Source: Fratercula arctica (lineage: Eukaryota > Chordata > Aves > Charadriiformes > Alcidae). Taken from it: a stretch of DNA of 64,000 bases. How positions within the stretch are numbered: the stretch's first letter is position 1; each line of letters opens with the position of its first letter. This document shows positions 53,085 through 63,263 of the stretch, one piece after another. A model generated the notes under the pieces. The model saw only the letters and a list, made by a program, of their open reading frames with translations. It was not told the DNA's origin and did no database searches. Both the position numbers and the translations under genes were made by a program. The stretch is from assembly GCA_947846985.1 (NCBI GenBank), contig CANTUZ010000001.1:147466447-147530446 (forward strand). Direction: 5' to 3'.

Positions 53085-53345
53085 ACAGAAAAAGATTTCA
53101 AGAACAGAATATGTGCAGGTTAGGAAAGGAGGTTGCAAGAAGACCTAATTATGGTTGACAAATACCTGAGGGGGTTCTTTTTTACAAGCAGCAGGTAGAA
53201 ATCTGTTCAAAATATGCAATAAGGACAAAGCCCAAAGGTATTATATGAAATTGAAGGAAGGGTAGTTCAGACATGGTATCAGAAATGGCTTTTCACTCAG
53301 AGGATCATTACTACATGGAATAAATGACCTACCAGGGGCTCTTCA
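53085..53345 (+). mobile_element. Old CR1-like LINE fragment
   Basis: AGAAGACCTAATTATGGTTG then ACAAATACCTGAGGGGGTTC corresponds to the conserved CR1 ORF2 pattern 'RGDLI...Y.YL.GG'. TTTCACTCAGAGGATCATTA and ATGGAATAAATGACCTACCA further on correspond to the 'WNRLP' region. It is diverged and frame-broken. Confidence 0.6.
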
Positions 53346-54640
53346 ATCCTAATGAATTTTATTTCGGGATAGATACCTATCTATCAGTCCTACCTCTGGC
53401 CTTTTCTCCTGAAAAGCAGGGGATGGATGAAGCAGACCTAGAAGCGTCTTCTGCCAAACCCCTCTGGAGCGCCGCCAGGACTCCTGGCTCTGCAGCCCTG
53501 TAGTGCCACCTTCTGGGAGAGGCAGTACCGGGACCCCCCACCCGCTCTCCCTCCCACCTCCACCTCATCCCTGGAACTGAAAAACACAGCAAAACTACTG
53601 GTTTTGTTTCGTTTCCTGGCTGGTCACCAAATCTCACTAGGAAAGATCCCCCCGAATGCCAAAATTGCAAACAGAGAACATTAACTAGATGGTTAAACTA
53701 TGCTTGAGATTCAAACTTACAACACCAGAGGCCAGGTTGACTCATCCGGCTCCCTCCCTTGAGAGGGCTGTAAAACGTGGGTTTGCAAACTGATTTTCCA
53801 TTTTATATTATGGGTGCAAGTTTTCAAAATATTACGAGGGAACATATTAAAGATGCCCATCTAGGATTCCACCCAGTCCCACATGTGCATTAAATGTGAT
53901 GTAGTTAGTTTTGAAAGCTTTTTCTGATGCTTGTCAAGTGGTTTTTTAAAATTTTCTAGATAAACACATGCTCTATGGTAACAATGAATAATTAATTGTT
54001 ATAAAAATGCATTCCATTGTGTAGCAAAAATAAACATTGAAAAATATCTCAGCGTCAACAAATAATACTATCAGCTCCCTTTTCTTTGTGCAATAGGAGA
54101 TATTGCAATGAAAACGCAGTAGACTTCATCTACCATCTAAAAAAATTACAAGGTTCTTACTTTATGGTGAAAGATTTTCAGTGTACAAAAATCACACTTA
54201 AAAGCATAAAACAAGTATATTACAAACCTACCCAAGTTTCCAGTTAAGTCAACAAAGCATTTTCAAATACAATTCCACTTCCCCATAATTGTCACAATCT
54301 GACCAGTGGCCTCTAGCACGCTTTATTTATTTATTTATTTTAAGTAAGCCCCTATTACACCAGCTCCCCTGCTACCCAGACTCCTGAGCGTAAGACTGTT
54401 CAGGTAGGCTCATAAGGGGCTAACTGACAACAGACATGTGCAGAAAGCAGCTGCCAGCAGAGGCCTAGTCACATCGCTCACATTTCAAGAACAGACACAA
54501 AAATTTGTCTTGTATCAGTAGTACCTGGAACAGTCACCTTGTTGCCAGCAACTGAGGAAGATACAAAACTAAGGCACTTATCCAAATCCATCTCTCCTCT
54601 TATAAGCAAGGAGCAAACCAGTATGACAGACCTAGCTCTG
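53346..54640. other. CACNA1C intron 1 with small GC-rich patch
   Basis: Positions 53430-53570 are GC-rich (GAGCGCCGCCAGGACTCCTG, GGGACCCCCCACCCGCTCTC) within AT-rich sequence. A short TTTA repeat lies at 54321-54341. No exon was recognised. Confidence 0.55.
54321..54341. repeat. TTTA simple repeat
   Basis: CTTTATTTATTTATTTATTT, about five units. Confidence 0.9.
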
Positions 54641-54689
54641 CCTTCTACTCATCTTTTTTACCTCTGCCTTACAAGTGGGAATCTGTGGT

Positions 54690-55085
54690 TGCTTTAATTA
54701 CTCTATTCCACGTTGTGATTGGTTTGCTCCCATCTCCTTGCCACCAGGTTTTCTTGACTACTAATCAATTTAACCTTTCAGGTGCTGTTTGCACAAAATA
54801 AAAATAGATTGTAAATAAATGGCAGCCCAAGCACTATCAGGGAACAGAACTTTCTTCCACCTGGCTGATTTTCTGTTTGTTTTAGAAGTTGTTCTTTCAC
54901 CTGGGAGTAACGACAATCCGCATCAAAAGACAGATGCAAAACTGTTCCTCCAATTATATAATCACTGCAGCTGATAAGGAGGGAGCTGGATTTAGGTTGC
55001 CATAGTGTTGGCATATTGCTATGGAGGCTGAGCTCTTCGTCCACTTTATCAGCTCTGGCCCAGGAAGAGCAGCCCAATTACGCCT
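54690..55085. promoter_or_regulatory. Candidate intron 1 regulatory segment with E-boxes and paired GATA motifs
   Basis: About 1.6-1.9 kb downstream of exon 1b, this segment has CAGGTG at 54779-54784 and CACCTG at 54858-54863 and 54898-54903. CTGATAAGG lies at 54971-54979 and its mirror TTATCAG at 55046-55052, with an inverted CCAAT-type ATTGG near 54717. The texture (mixed, not repeat-like) suits a conserved noncoding element. This is inference only; conservation was not tested. Confidence 0.35.
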
Positions 55086-56598
55086 GCTGAATGCGTGTGC
55101 TGCGGACTTGCTCCCACTTGGAAGGAGCACTCTGGATCAGGGGCTGCTTCCTTTCCCCTCCCACCTCATTTTGATAGAGTGGCTAGGAGTGGGGTGCTGT
55201 GGGGTTTTTTTTTATTTGGTTGTTTGTTTTTTTTTTAATTTATTTTTCATTTTAATCTGTATTTAATCAGAAGGAGGGTGGTGTTGTCTCTGAAACCACT
55301 GTCCCTCCACCATTAAGGGCTGCCACAGGGCTAATACACCTCCCCAGTCTCACCATCGACTACCAATATGGGGGTGGGGGCCACCTAGGGAGCTCACCGG
55401 GGGTGAGGACCCTCTCCAGGCCTGGGCACCCTTGCACCCAAAGCAGGTGGTCCATCGCAGTGGGTGGGGGCTCGCTTGCAGGCAGGCAAGCTGGCCCCGG
55501 CCGAGGAATGGGCTGCGCTGCAGGTCAAGGCCGGGGGCGAAGGGGGGAGATGAGGAAGAAGTTGGCCGCGGCTGGGGGGTTTTGCTGGGAAGAGAGAAGC
55601 AGCCCGACAGCCCGCTCCCGCCGGAGCACTGCTCCTCTCTCGCCGAGGGGAGGAAATGGCTCTGTCTGCTCTGCAATACCGACGTGTGTGTGCAGCCAGG
55701 GCTGGCGGGGAAGGGAGGGGAGGGGGTGACAACATGCAGGTAACAGGATAAAAATAATTTCAGGAACGGCAGATCGGGGTTGGGCGGGGGAGGGTGGAGG
55801 GAGAAAGGCTTCTGGAGTTTGGACAAACAAAGTTTTACTACAGGGAATAGCGGGGGACGTTTGCTAATGCCGAGAAGCAGCAGCACGGGTTGGTATCCAT
55901 GATGCGAGCGATCCTGAGAGGAGCTCGGCGAGAAATCACTGCCCCGAGTAAAACCCAACTTTAATTTTAATACAGGCACTCCCTGGTGTCCCTTATTCTC
56001 TCAGTACGTGCGCGTGTATGGTGTATATGTGTGTAAATAGATAATTTCCCCTTCCCCTCCCCTTTCGTGTGAGAGATTAGAAATAGCGTAAGAGAAGGGA
56101 AGGGCTCCTCTCCCGGTGTTTTACGAAGCCCTACACAGATGAGGGTTACGAGGACCTGGACGACATTAATTGAGAAAGATCCCCTAATTCCGGCCGCACT
56201 GCGAGGTAATCTCCCTGTGACACTGACGAGCGCGCTGTTCCGCGGCTTCGCTTAGCCCCCGGCCACAGCGCGCAGCCCCTTCGCCGGGCGCCCCTCCTCG
56301 CCCCTCCGCCTTAGAAGGCGACGACGGCGACTTAAAGCAACTTTTCTTTGACCGGGGTTTCCTATGAAACACCCGTTCCCCGAGGGGCTGTGGGGGTCTC
56401 CCTGCAGCACAGCGGCTGAGGGGAGCTGTGTGCTCCGAATGGAAGCGGTGTCAAAGGCTGTCCTCTGCCCCGGCCCCTCCGCCTGCCGCTGGCTGTGGGC
56501 AGCGGCGGCAGCAGCGGCTGAACTGAACCGAGAGATTACGGACAAAGGCTAGGGGAGAGAATGGTTGCTAGATCCTCGGAGGTAAATCTCAGGCTTAC

Positions 56599-56647
56599 CT
56601 TGATGGTTTTCTTCTGGAATGTACATCCTCTTGTTTTCATTGACCAT
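56599..56647 (-). CDS. CACNA1C: CACNA1C exon 1b, coding part (Cav1.2 residues 1-16 plus first base of Gly17)
   Basis: This exon encodes MVNENKRMYIPEENHQ, the short cytoplasmic N-terminus known from the '1b' first exon, used in mammals mainly in smooth muscle and brain; the alternative cardiac exon 1a gives a longer N-terminus. The ATG is at 56647-56645. An in-frame TAA sits directly in front of it (56650-56648), which fixes this start and rules out an N-terminal extension within the exon. The start context is weak at -3 (T) but has G at +4. The exon ends with CAAG and a GTAAGC donor (56598-56593); the trailing G joins GT of exon 2 to make Gly17. Residue 6 is Lys where the mammalian protein, as I recall it, has Thr. 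The exon is too short to be picked up by ORF length and was recognised by similarity. The 5' UTR part of the exon lies above 56647; its upstream limit cannot be read from sequence. Confidence 0.95.
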
Positions 56648-56733
56648 TTAAAACGAGTCCAGATTAATCCCTCCGAAAATCGGCTTGGTAAAATTCAAGG
56701 AAGAATGGAGCTGCAGAATTTCCCCTTTTATTA

Positions 56734-56814
56734 TTACCTGATTCCCATTATTGCATCAAACACCAAAAACTGATCCTTTCCACTACTGCCTCCTTTAGTG
56801 AAATTGCAATGCAT
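56734..56814 (-). other. Upstream ORF of 26 codons 5' of exon 1b ATG
   Basis: An ATG at 56814 opens a frame (MHCNFTKGGSSG...) that ends with TAA at 56736-56734, before and out of frame with the main ATG at 56647. Two smaller uORFs lie alongside: ATG at 56825 (2 codons) and at 56756 (2 codons). An in-frame internal ATG is at 56748. They matter only if transcription starts upstream of them. Confidence 0.55.
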
Positions 56815-57011
56815 CCTCAGTACATCCGGGCCCCTTCCAAGAATTTAGCACAGCACCTCTGGCTGTTAAACCATAAAAAAGAACAGGAAGGGGGGAAACG
56901 AGAGAGAGGGAGGGAAAAAAAAAAGGGAAAAAGCAAAAGCATCCAGGACAAACCTCTGAGGGTTAAATGTCTTTTTTAAAATCCACCAACTACAAGAGCA
57001 AGAAAAGGAGC

Positions 57012-57040
57012 AAAAAAAAAAAAAAAAAAAAAAGAGAGAG
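57012..57040. repeat. A22 run followed by GA repeat
   Basis: A 22-base A run (57012-57033) and then GAGAGAG lie within the probable 5' UTR or promoter of exon 1b. The length is likely variable. Confidence 0.92.
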
Positions 57041-57344
57041 ATGTTCAGACGCTGCTGCTCCTCCTCTTCAAAGCCATTCTGAGCGCGTTGTGTTGGCAGG
57101 GAGCTATTTCTGCAGAGGAAGAGAGCACAGTCCCAGCCCCTTACTCCCTCCCCTCCCTCAGCGCGCTCGCTCCCCGCTCTCTGCCTCTCGCCGACAGACA
57201 GACACACTGAACGCTTCCAGATGTTCCAGCTGCGGCGGCTGCACGCAGCCCCCCGCGCAGGGCGTTAGGAGCCGCCGGACTTGATCTGAAAGTTTAACAC
57301 GCTGCCTCGCCTTCACTGCGCCTGCTGAAGCCTTGCTACAGACA

Positions 57345-57352
57345 TGACGTCA
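57345..57352. promoter_or_regulatory. Perfect palindromic CRE (TGACGTCA)
   Basis: A full 8-bp cAMP-response element lies within the CpG-dense upstream block, about 0.7 kb 5' of the exon 1b ATG. CREB/ATF family proteins bind this site when it is unmethylated. Its use here is inferred. Confidence 0.7.
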
Positions 57353-57600
57353 AGGAGGCGAGCTGGAGCCGGCTGCCTGGAGAAGTGGGGGGACAGGCGA
57401 GGGGAGAGCCGGCCGGGCCGGGCCGGGGGGGCGGTGGCAGGGTGGCACAAGCGACAGGCTCGCCGGCCGCCCGCGCCCAGCACCCCCCCACACACCCCGC
57501 GGGCAGCCGGCGCCGCCGTCCTCCGGCCCCGCTTCGATCCGGTTTCTCAATACTGTGGGCTCTGCCCTGCGGTTCCACTACGGAATGCGACTGTGAGCTG

Positions 57601-60250
57601 CATTTCAAGGAGGACAATATCATTTGCTGAAGCGTTGGGTACCGGCGGCATCGTGTTGCGAGCGTTTAGCGAAACGGCAGAACGGGCTGCGGCGGTGCCT
57701 GATGCGTTACGAGCAGGCAGATACAGGCAACGGTAGGCAGGCAGCGGAACAGAAAGAGATACCCGGGGATAAGTTGCACAGACGAGAGGATGCACAGATG
57801 TTTAAACAGATTAATCAAGCTAGGATTTGCAAAATCCTTGGTGGAAACACCGAAGTGCTCCGCTGGTATCCCACCACTTGCCTTAATTACGCCTGTCGTT
57901 TGGCCCTCTATAATTGAAGCCTCCGCAGGGAGCAAAAATGACTTCTTTAAAACGAAATGTGAACTGAATGCAGTACATGTTAAATGTATCTGGACTCTCC
58001 GAGCTGCCATGTTAAACAGGAGACGCAGAGTTCAAAAACGCCCCTCAGGAACCACTGCAGAAACTGCCACAAACTGAGAAACTAACCCCCCCCCCCGACT
58101 CACATGGGAGTGAATGTCCACAATACCCTGCCCTATGAGCAAAACCGTGGCTGTAAATCCTCATGGTAACAGAGTATCCATTTAACACCACGTGCATGCA
58201 ATGCTATATTTGTGGAACTTAAAACACAGTGGTTCTTTCCTTTCAAGTGGCTTTCCATTTCAACTAGAAAAGGAGTATTTTAAAGTTGGCAATACCCCTA
58301 TAAAGGAATTACTTTTGAATGAACTTAGTGCCTTCCCTACAAATGGATTTCACGGGGATGTATAAAATATCTGCCTCTCTTTGAGGCTTTCCCCCCACCA
58401 CTTCAAATGAGTTGTCTCTCGGATGGAACTCAAAATACAACAGAAAACAACACCACCTAACAGATTTAGGCAAAGAAACAAGAAAACAACACATCCATTT
58501 GGAACTACAAGAAAAACTGGAATAGATGTAAAGCACTTACCAAAACTGGATGCAGCCAAAGTACTTGTCCTAAAAAAAGGTCATTTTTGTTTCTAATAAC
58601 CACCGATCATCAAAACTTCTGCATTAGATGCTATTCAAAGGGTAATTCACCAACAACATATTGCCATTGACAGCATGTAGAGACGCAGCTTTATTTATGA
58701 CTCAGGAGGAAGAGTTCCTCTGAGCAATTAAAATACTCTGTCCTCTATTGCCTAGTTTTTGTCTAATAATGTCACATGCACTTACCCTGTTTAACTTACC
58801 AGATCAAGCAAGATCAGAGCTAGAGGTGGAATGGCAATATATTAGCTTTCATTTTCAATTCAAGTTACCTTTTTCTTAAAAAAAAATGTCCTCCCTTCAC
58901 CATTATAAGGAGGACTGATCAGCAAAACTTTCACTACCTGTATTTGTTGTGTAAATATACATTTTATTTTTCTCTTTGTGACCACAAATCCTTGCCATTT
59001 TGGATTGCGCTAATTCCATTTTTTCCAGCCATGAGTCAACCAAGAGTTGCAGAATTCACCCTTGCATGGACGTAATCTCTTGGGAAGTAATTAAGTGCAT
59101 GCTGATCACTCTTGTACAGAAATCAAACACCAGTGGGGCACCTGTAAATATTTCTTTTGCCCTTCTTGGGTCACATTCTCAGATAGATAAGGATTTATAT
59201 ATAGTATTAGTTAAACAGCTAACATCCACATAGCCTTGCTTTATGCCAGCTCACATACATAAGCAGCCACATACACAAGCTGTCCCTGCCACCTACAAAA
59301 CTTTTTCTCTGTTCTATATCCCTCTCTCTCTGCCAAGTTCCCACAGTGAGACACAAGTTGGGCCAATTACCAAAAATCAAATACAGAAGAAAAATAGAAC
59401 AAGAAACAAGAATATTAGCTGGCATTGATTTCTTCAGCATGAATAAAATTTTACTATAGCTTGAGGTTTCCTTACTCAGCAATTCTAATGCAAATAATAT
59501 TCTATACAGAGAAGTGGAAAGAAACTGAATGTAGGATTAAGATGGAAAGATCCCACTAATGAAGAAGAATCAGGTGACATAAGAGTAAATATCATGCTTT
59601 CCCCTAAAGCATTTCTTCTGTCAAAGTACACTAAGAAGATGTAGTTCAGGAAAACAGGTTTGACAAAGAAGTGGCATTTGAAGTGAAGGTGCTCATAAGA
59701 CTTTTTCTTAATAATGCAATTACTGAAATTCACATTTAATAATAATTCTTGCAGGAAAAAAGCCAAGGTATTACCCTCCACAGAAACCAGGAAAATTCGA
59801 TTGTCCTAAAATTTGTTTCTTTCCATTCTTTACACTTTGTTTCCATTTTTCACAGAAATTCTGCAGAAGGGGTTTTTTTAGGGATTCCAGAACAGCACTT
59901 GGGAGACTTCAGGAGGGACAACAGCCCTTCCCTGCACGGCCTCTGAATCCTGAGCTCTCCAATCAGGTACATTCTGGGCCAGGATTCCAAAAGCAAAGCA
60001 TACAGCCTAGGTGAATTAGAAGGCTATTTTTGAATGACTGCTGTTCTGAAAGCTTTAAGGCCTTCTGAAGGGGGAGGATACTTAGCTTTCTTCAGAGCTA
60101 GATCCCCGCACACACAGACCAAAGATGAGTATACAAGTGAGAGAAAGATCTTAAAAGATTTATGAAAGATTTCTTCTTTCAATACAAAAACATTTAGAAA
60201 GTTCTTAGTCCCTGAGTGATATGGCAGCCAGCAGACTTAGAGGTAAGATG
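57601..60250. other. Upstream of exon 1b, no gene
   Basis: The CpG-rich edge fades by about 57750. Positions 57790-57960 contain non-repetitive sequence with homeodomain-like TAAT cores and may be conserved. There is a C11 run at 58087. No exon was seen, and the alternative cardiac first exon 1a was not found. Confidence 0.6.
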
Positions 60251-60251
60251 G

Positions 60252-60480
60252 ACAGTGTAATGATTAGACACAAGGGTATCTCACACCAGATTGAATCCAT
60301 GCTTGTAGACTTCCTCCAAGCAGATGACTATAGATTGGACAAATGATCCAATGTATGTTCAGCCTTAGGCCAGCTCTAAAGTGGAGATACTAGTTTTCTA
60401 CCCCACAGGAATGCTAGGAGGAGAAAAATTGTTCTGCAAGTGCTCTGAGAACAATAGTAATGAAGGCCATATAAAGCACC
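60252..60480 (-). mobile_element. MIR SINE, ancient, nearly full length
   Basis: CAGTGTAATGATTAGACACA, CAGATTGAATCC, CTAAAGTGGAGATACTAGTT, TCTACCCCACAGGAATGCTA, GGAGGA and then AAGTGCTCTGAGAA run collinear with the MIR consensus read in one direction (TAGTGGTTAAGAGCAC ... AAATGGGGATAATAATAGTA ... GAGGATT ... AAGCGCTTAGAA). It is one of two MIR copies in the window, in opposite orientation to that at 21839. Confidence 0.75.
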
Positions 60481-62098
60481 AAGACAGAGATTTCCGAGAA
60501 ACAGCTATTTAAAGTTACGAAGTGTCAAAGATGATTTGTAGGGTGCATAATGTGAACATGCAACAGTCCATTCTGCATGTCAGGAATTTTTTTGTTCTGT
60601 GTGCAATGTAGTACTCCTTCCCTCTTACCCAGCCATATATAGAGTACACTGGGCACAACAGCTTGTTCAAAATCCAGTATCAGAACCCACATCCATCTTC
60701 CAAACAGAAATCTCCCAAATTGGGTGCGCAGAAGAATTTCTCCTTTATTGAAAAAGGAAGAGTTACTGTCATGTTGTATTTAAAGATGCGGCTAGAAAGC
60801 AATGGGATGAAAACAGAAAAGAGCACACAATAACTCTGCATTGAGATACTTGTATAACTTACAAAATTATTTGAAAGGCTCTTTTAAGCAGTCTCAATAC
60901 TTTTTAAATGATCTAGGGGTTTCATTGGGTCTACTGCATAAGTGATCTAGCTATCTAATTGCAGTAGATTACGTTCACATGATTTTGGCAATAATACCTT
61001 TTACTATAAAATAAGAAAGTAAATTATTCAAAAGTGGAAAAGAAATGTATTTATCCCCAGAAATAGTATTAAGGCTCACAATACAAATGTGATTCTTTCC
61101 AGAGCCAGCTCAGAGAACCAGTGCCAGAGCCTTTTATTACTTTGCTGAAAGGTACTTTTTCCCCCGCAGATTTAAGGTTTTGCACCTCCGCCAACAAACA
61201 GAGAAGGCTTCCCATAAGAATCAGCACTTTCTCGCACTGAAAACTATGGGATTTTTTTCTTTTTGCTCACGGTTTTAAATAAATGAGCTCTAAACACAGT
61301 GCAATCTTTGCATGAAGCCTTTGACTTTCCTTTTTTCAAAGGCTAACATGTCAATAATTCTGTTTTTGGTCTAATGTTTGTTTCCTTCAGAGCATTCAAA
61401 CCTAACCTGATTAGTCCTGGGTACATTAAAAGAATCACCATGCCATACCTGTTCATATCTATGAGTATGGATTTCTAAAAGTGTTCTATATTTGACTTTT
61501 TTTCCGGTTGCTTAATTTTAATTGGAATGGAAGCAATTGATAGTCCTATCTAAAGCTATTCGAAGTGTGGTCAGGAAACTGCAGACCTTTCAAAACTACC
61601 AGCTAGCTAGAACACAGAAGACTTTCTCAAGAAAAAAGAGATCTGGGATAGAAGATAAAAGGAAAGTTGATGATCGGGATTTTAGGTGATTTCATTTCTT
61701 AAAATCTGTAACAGTGCCATTTGCACAGGAACTTTTGAAATTTTATACAGTCAGAAAGACTGATTTTCAAAGTCAACTTGGAAAATTTAGCAGTATTTTT
61801 CACATTGAAATTAATAGGAGTGGTTATTTGGTTTTGAAATGTAAGTCATTAGCTTTTATATCTATTGAAATGTCAACAAGCAACTACAAAAAGTTAGAAG
61901 GAAAATGGTAAGATTTATCAGGATATTTGTATGGTGTACTAAAGCATAGTAAGGCCTAGTATTGGTAAACAATAGAAAATATTAGATCAAAGGGGAAAAA
62001 AAGGAAAGAATTAAATAACTGATAACGGGGTAGGGAAGTAGCTAGTATTTAGAATAAACTGTCATTAGACTGAGAAGTAAGATGAAATTGATAGCCTT
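60481..62098. other. Upstream of exon 1b, no gene
   Basis: AT-rich sequence. The segment 61100-61340 is non-repetitive and could be conserved, but no gene signal was found. Confidence 0.6.
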
Positions 62099-62604
62099 TA
62101 AGTACTATATCCAGCTCTGGGGCCCACAACATAAGAAGGACATGGACCTGTTGGAGGAAGTCCAGAGGAGGGTCACAAAGATGATGAGAGGGCTGGAGCA
62201 CCTCTCCTGTGAAGACAGGCTGAGAGAGTTGGGCTTGTTTGGCCTGGAGAAAAGAAGGCTCCAGGGAGACCTTATAGCAGCCTTCCAGTACTTAATGGGG
62301 GCCTACAGGAGAGATGGGGAGGGACTCTCTATCAGGGAGTGCAGTGACAGGATGAGGGGTAATGGTTTTAAACTGGAAAAGGGTAGATTTAGATTAGATA
62401 TTAGGAAGAAATTCTTTGAGTGTGGTGAGACACTGGCACAGGTTTCCCAGAGAAGCTGCGGATGCCCCATCCCTGAAAGTGTTGAAGGCCAGGTTGGATG
62501 GGGATTTTGAGCAACTTGGTCTGATGGGAGGTGTCCCTGCCCATGGCAGGGGGGTGGAACTAGATGATCTTTAAGGTCCCTTCCAATCCAAATTTGATTT
62601 TCTA
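62099..62604 (+). mobile_element. CR1 LINE 3' end, relatively young
   Basis: The copy runs about 505 bp from AAGTACTATATCCAGCTCTG to CCCTTCCAATCCAAATTTGA at the 3' terminus. It keeps an open reading frame for the C-terminal end of CR1 ORF2 (QLWGPQHKKDMDLLEEVQRR near its start, GRFRLDIRKKFF later). That makes it clearly younger than the other CR1 copies here. It is 5'-truncated with no reverse-transcriptase core, so it is not autonomous. Confidence 0.95.
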
Positions 62605-62906
62605 GACTGCAGAAGCTTCTAGAAAGTAACTTGGATATGTGAAAGTGTCATTTTCTCCAAATCTTGCCAGCTATCTTAGCTTTCAGCTGTGATCTGTGAT
62701 TTCAATGGGTGGTGGCAGTAGTGATTTTTTTTTAATTCCAACTGCAGAAATGAAAGAGCTCACCATTTATCCTTGTAAATAGGTGATTAGTGTTTCATGA
62801 TTACTATGTGGCATTGTATGAATTCATGCACAAATTTGAAGTGTAGCAGCAAACAAATGCTTGAACACACTGAAACAACACAATAGACATTTATCCCAAG
62901 GAGTCC
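62605..62906. other. Spacer between CR1 and LTR, no gene
   Basis: About 300 bp of AT-rich sequence with no recognisable feature. Confidence 0.6.
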
Positions 62907-63263
62907 TGGTTCCGGCGGGGACAGGGTTAATTCTCCCCAGGCTCCGGCAGGGACACAGGTATTGTATCCCATAGGAGCCATGCCCACTCTGAGCTGCCGG
63001 GGGAGGGGGGCAGGAAGTCGCTGCTTGGAGCGGGCGGGGCCGTCCCTGTTCTGGTCCGTGAGCGGCGGTTCCGTAATCGTGCTTGTATATTCCTCTATCC
63101 GTGTTATTGTTGTTGTTTTCTTGTTCCCTTTGCTGTTCTGTTAAACTGCCTTTGTCTCAACCCACGAGTTTTTCCTTTTTTTCTTCTGATTCTTCTCCAT
63201 ATTGGGGAAGCCCCAGAGAGCGGCACGTGGTTCTTTGTTGCCGTCTCAGGCCAAACCGCGACA
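62907..63263 (+). mobile_element. Solo LTR of an avian endogenous retrovirus
   Basis: The copy begins TGGTTCCGGCGGGGACAGGG and ends CCAAACCGCGACA. It contains TTGTCTCAACCCACGAGTTT and a GTTAAAC-type poly(A) region, as in a widespread family of avian ERV LTRs that starts GTTCTGGCCGGGACAGGGTTAA and ends AACCACGACA. It is about 357 bp with TG...CA termini. No internal retroviral genes follow, so it is a solo LTR left by recombination. I could not find a clear target-site duplication. Its inner GC-rich part could carry promoter activity. Confidence 0.85.

Larger units (their letters stand above)
56648..57450 (-). promoter_or_regulatory. CACNA1C: Probable CACNA1C exon 1b 5' UTR and promoter
   Basis: The sequence directly 5' of the exon 1b ATG contains an in-frame stop next to the ATG, several short upstream ORFs and a T22 plus CT tract on the minus strand (57033-57012). 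Further up lie a CpG-dense block, a perfect TGACGTCA at 57345-57352 and GC-box-like sequence near 57424-57434 (plus strand GGGGGGCGGTGG). No convincing TATA box was seen, so initiation is probably dispersed. The transcription start cannot be placed from sequence alone. Confidence 0.7.
55355..57600. promoter_or_regulatory. CACNA1C: CpG-rich region around exon 1b
   Basis: CpG dinucleotides and G/C runs are concentrated in three patches: about 55355-55960 (within intron 1), 56185-56545 (just downstream of exon 1b) and 57040-57600 (upstream). They stand out against an AT-rich surround that is CpG-poor. This is the usual sign of a vertebrate housekeeping or developmentally regulated promoter and fits the exon 1b promoter. 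Long open frames inside, such as 55350-55979 on the minus strand, come from the low stop-codon content of GC-rich DNA. Confidence 0.8.

Noticed and set aside
53377..53670. Minus-strand open frame in a GC-rich patch as an alternative exon
   Set aside because: No similarity to Cav1.2 N-termini and no convincing splice donor in a matching phase.
55350..55979. 209-codon minus-strand open frame, rich in Pro, Ser and Arg
   Set aside because: It lies in the CpG-rich patch where stop codons are rare; overlapping open frames exist on both strands and none shows a domain.
62082..62510. 142-codon plus-strand open frame as a host gene
   Set aside because: It is the C-terminal part of CR1 ORF2 in a truncated LINE copy.
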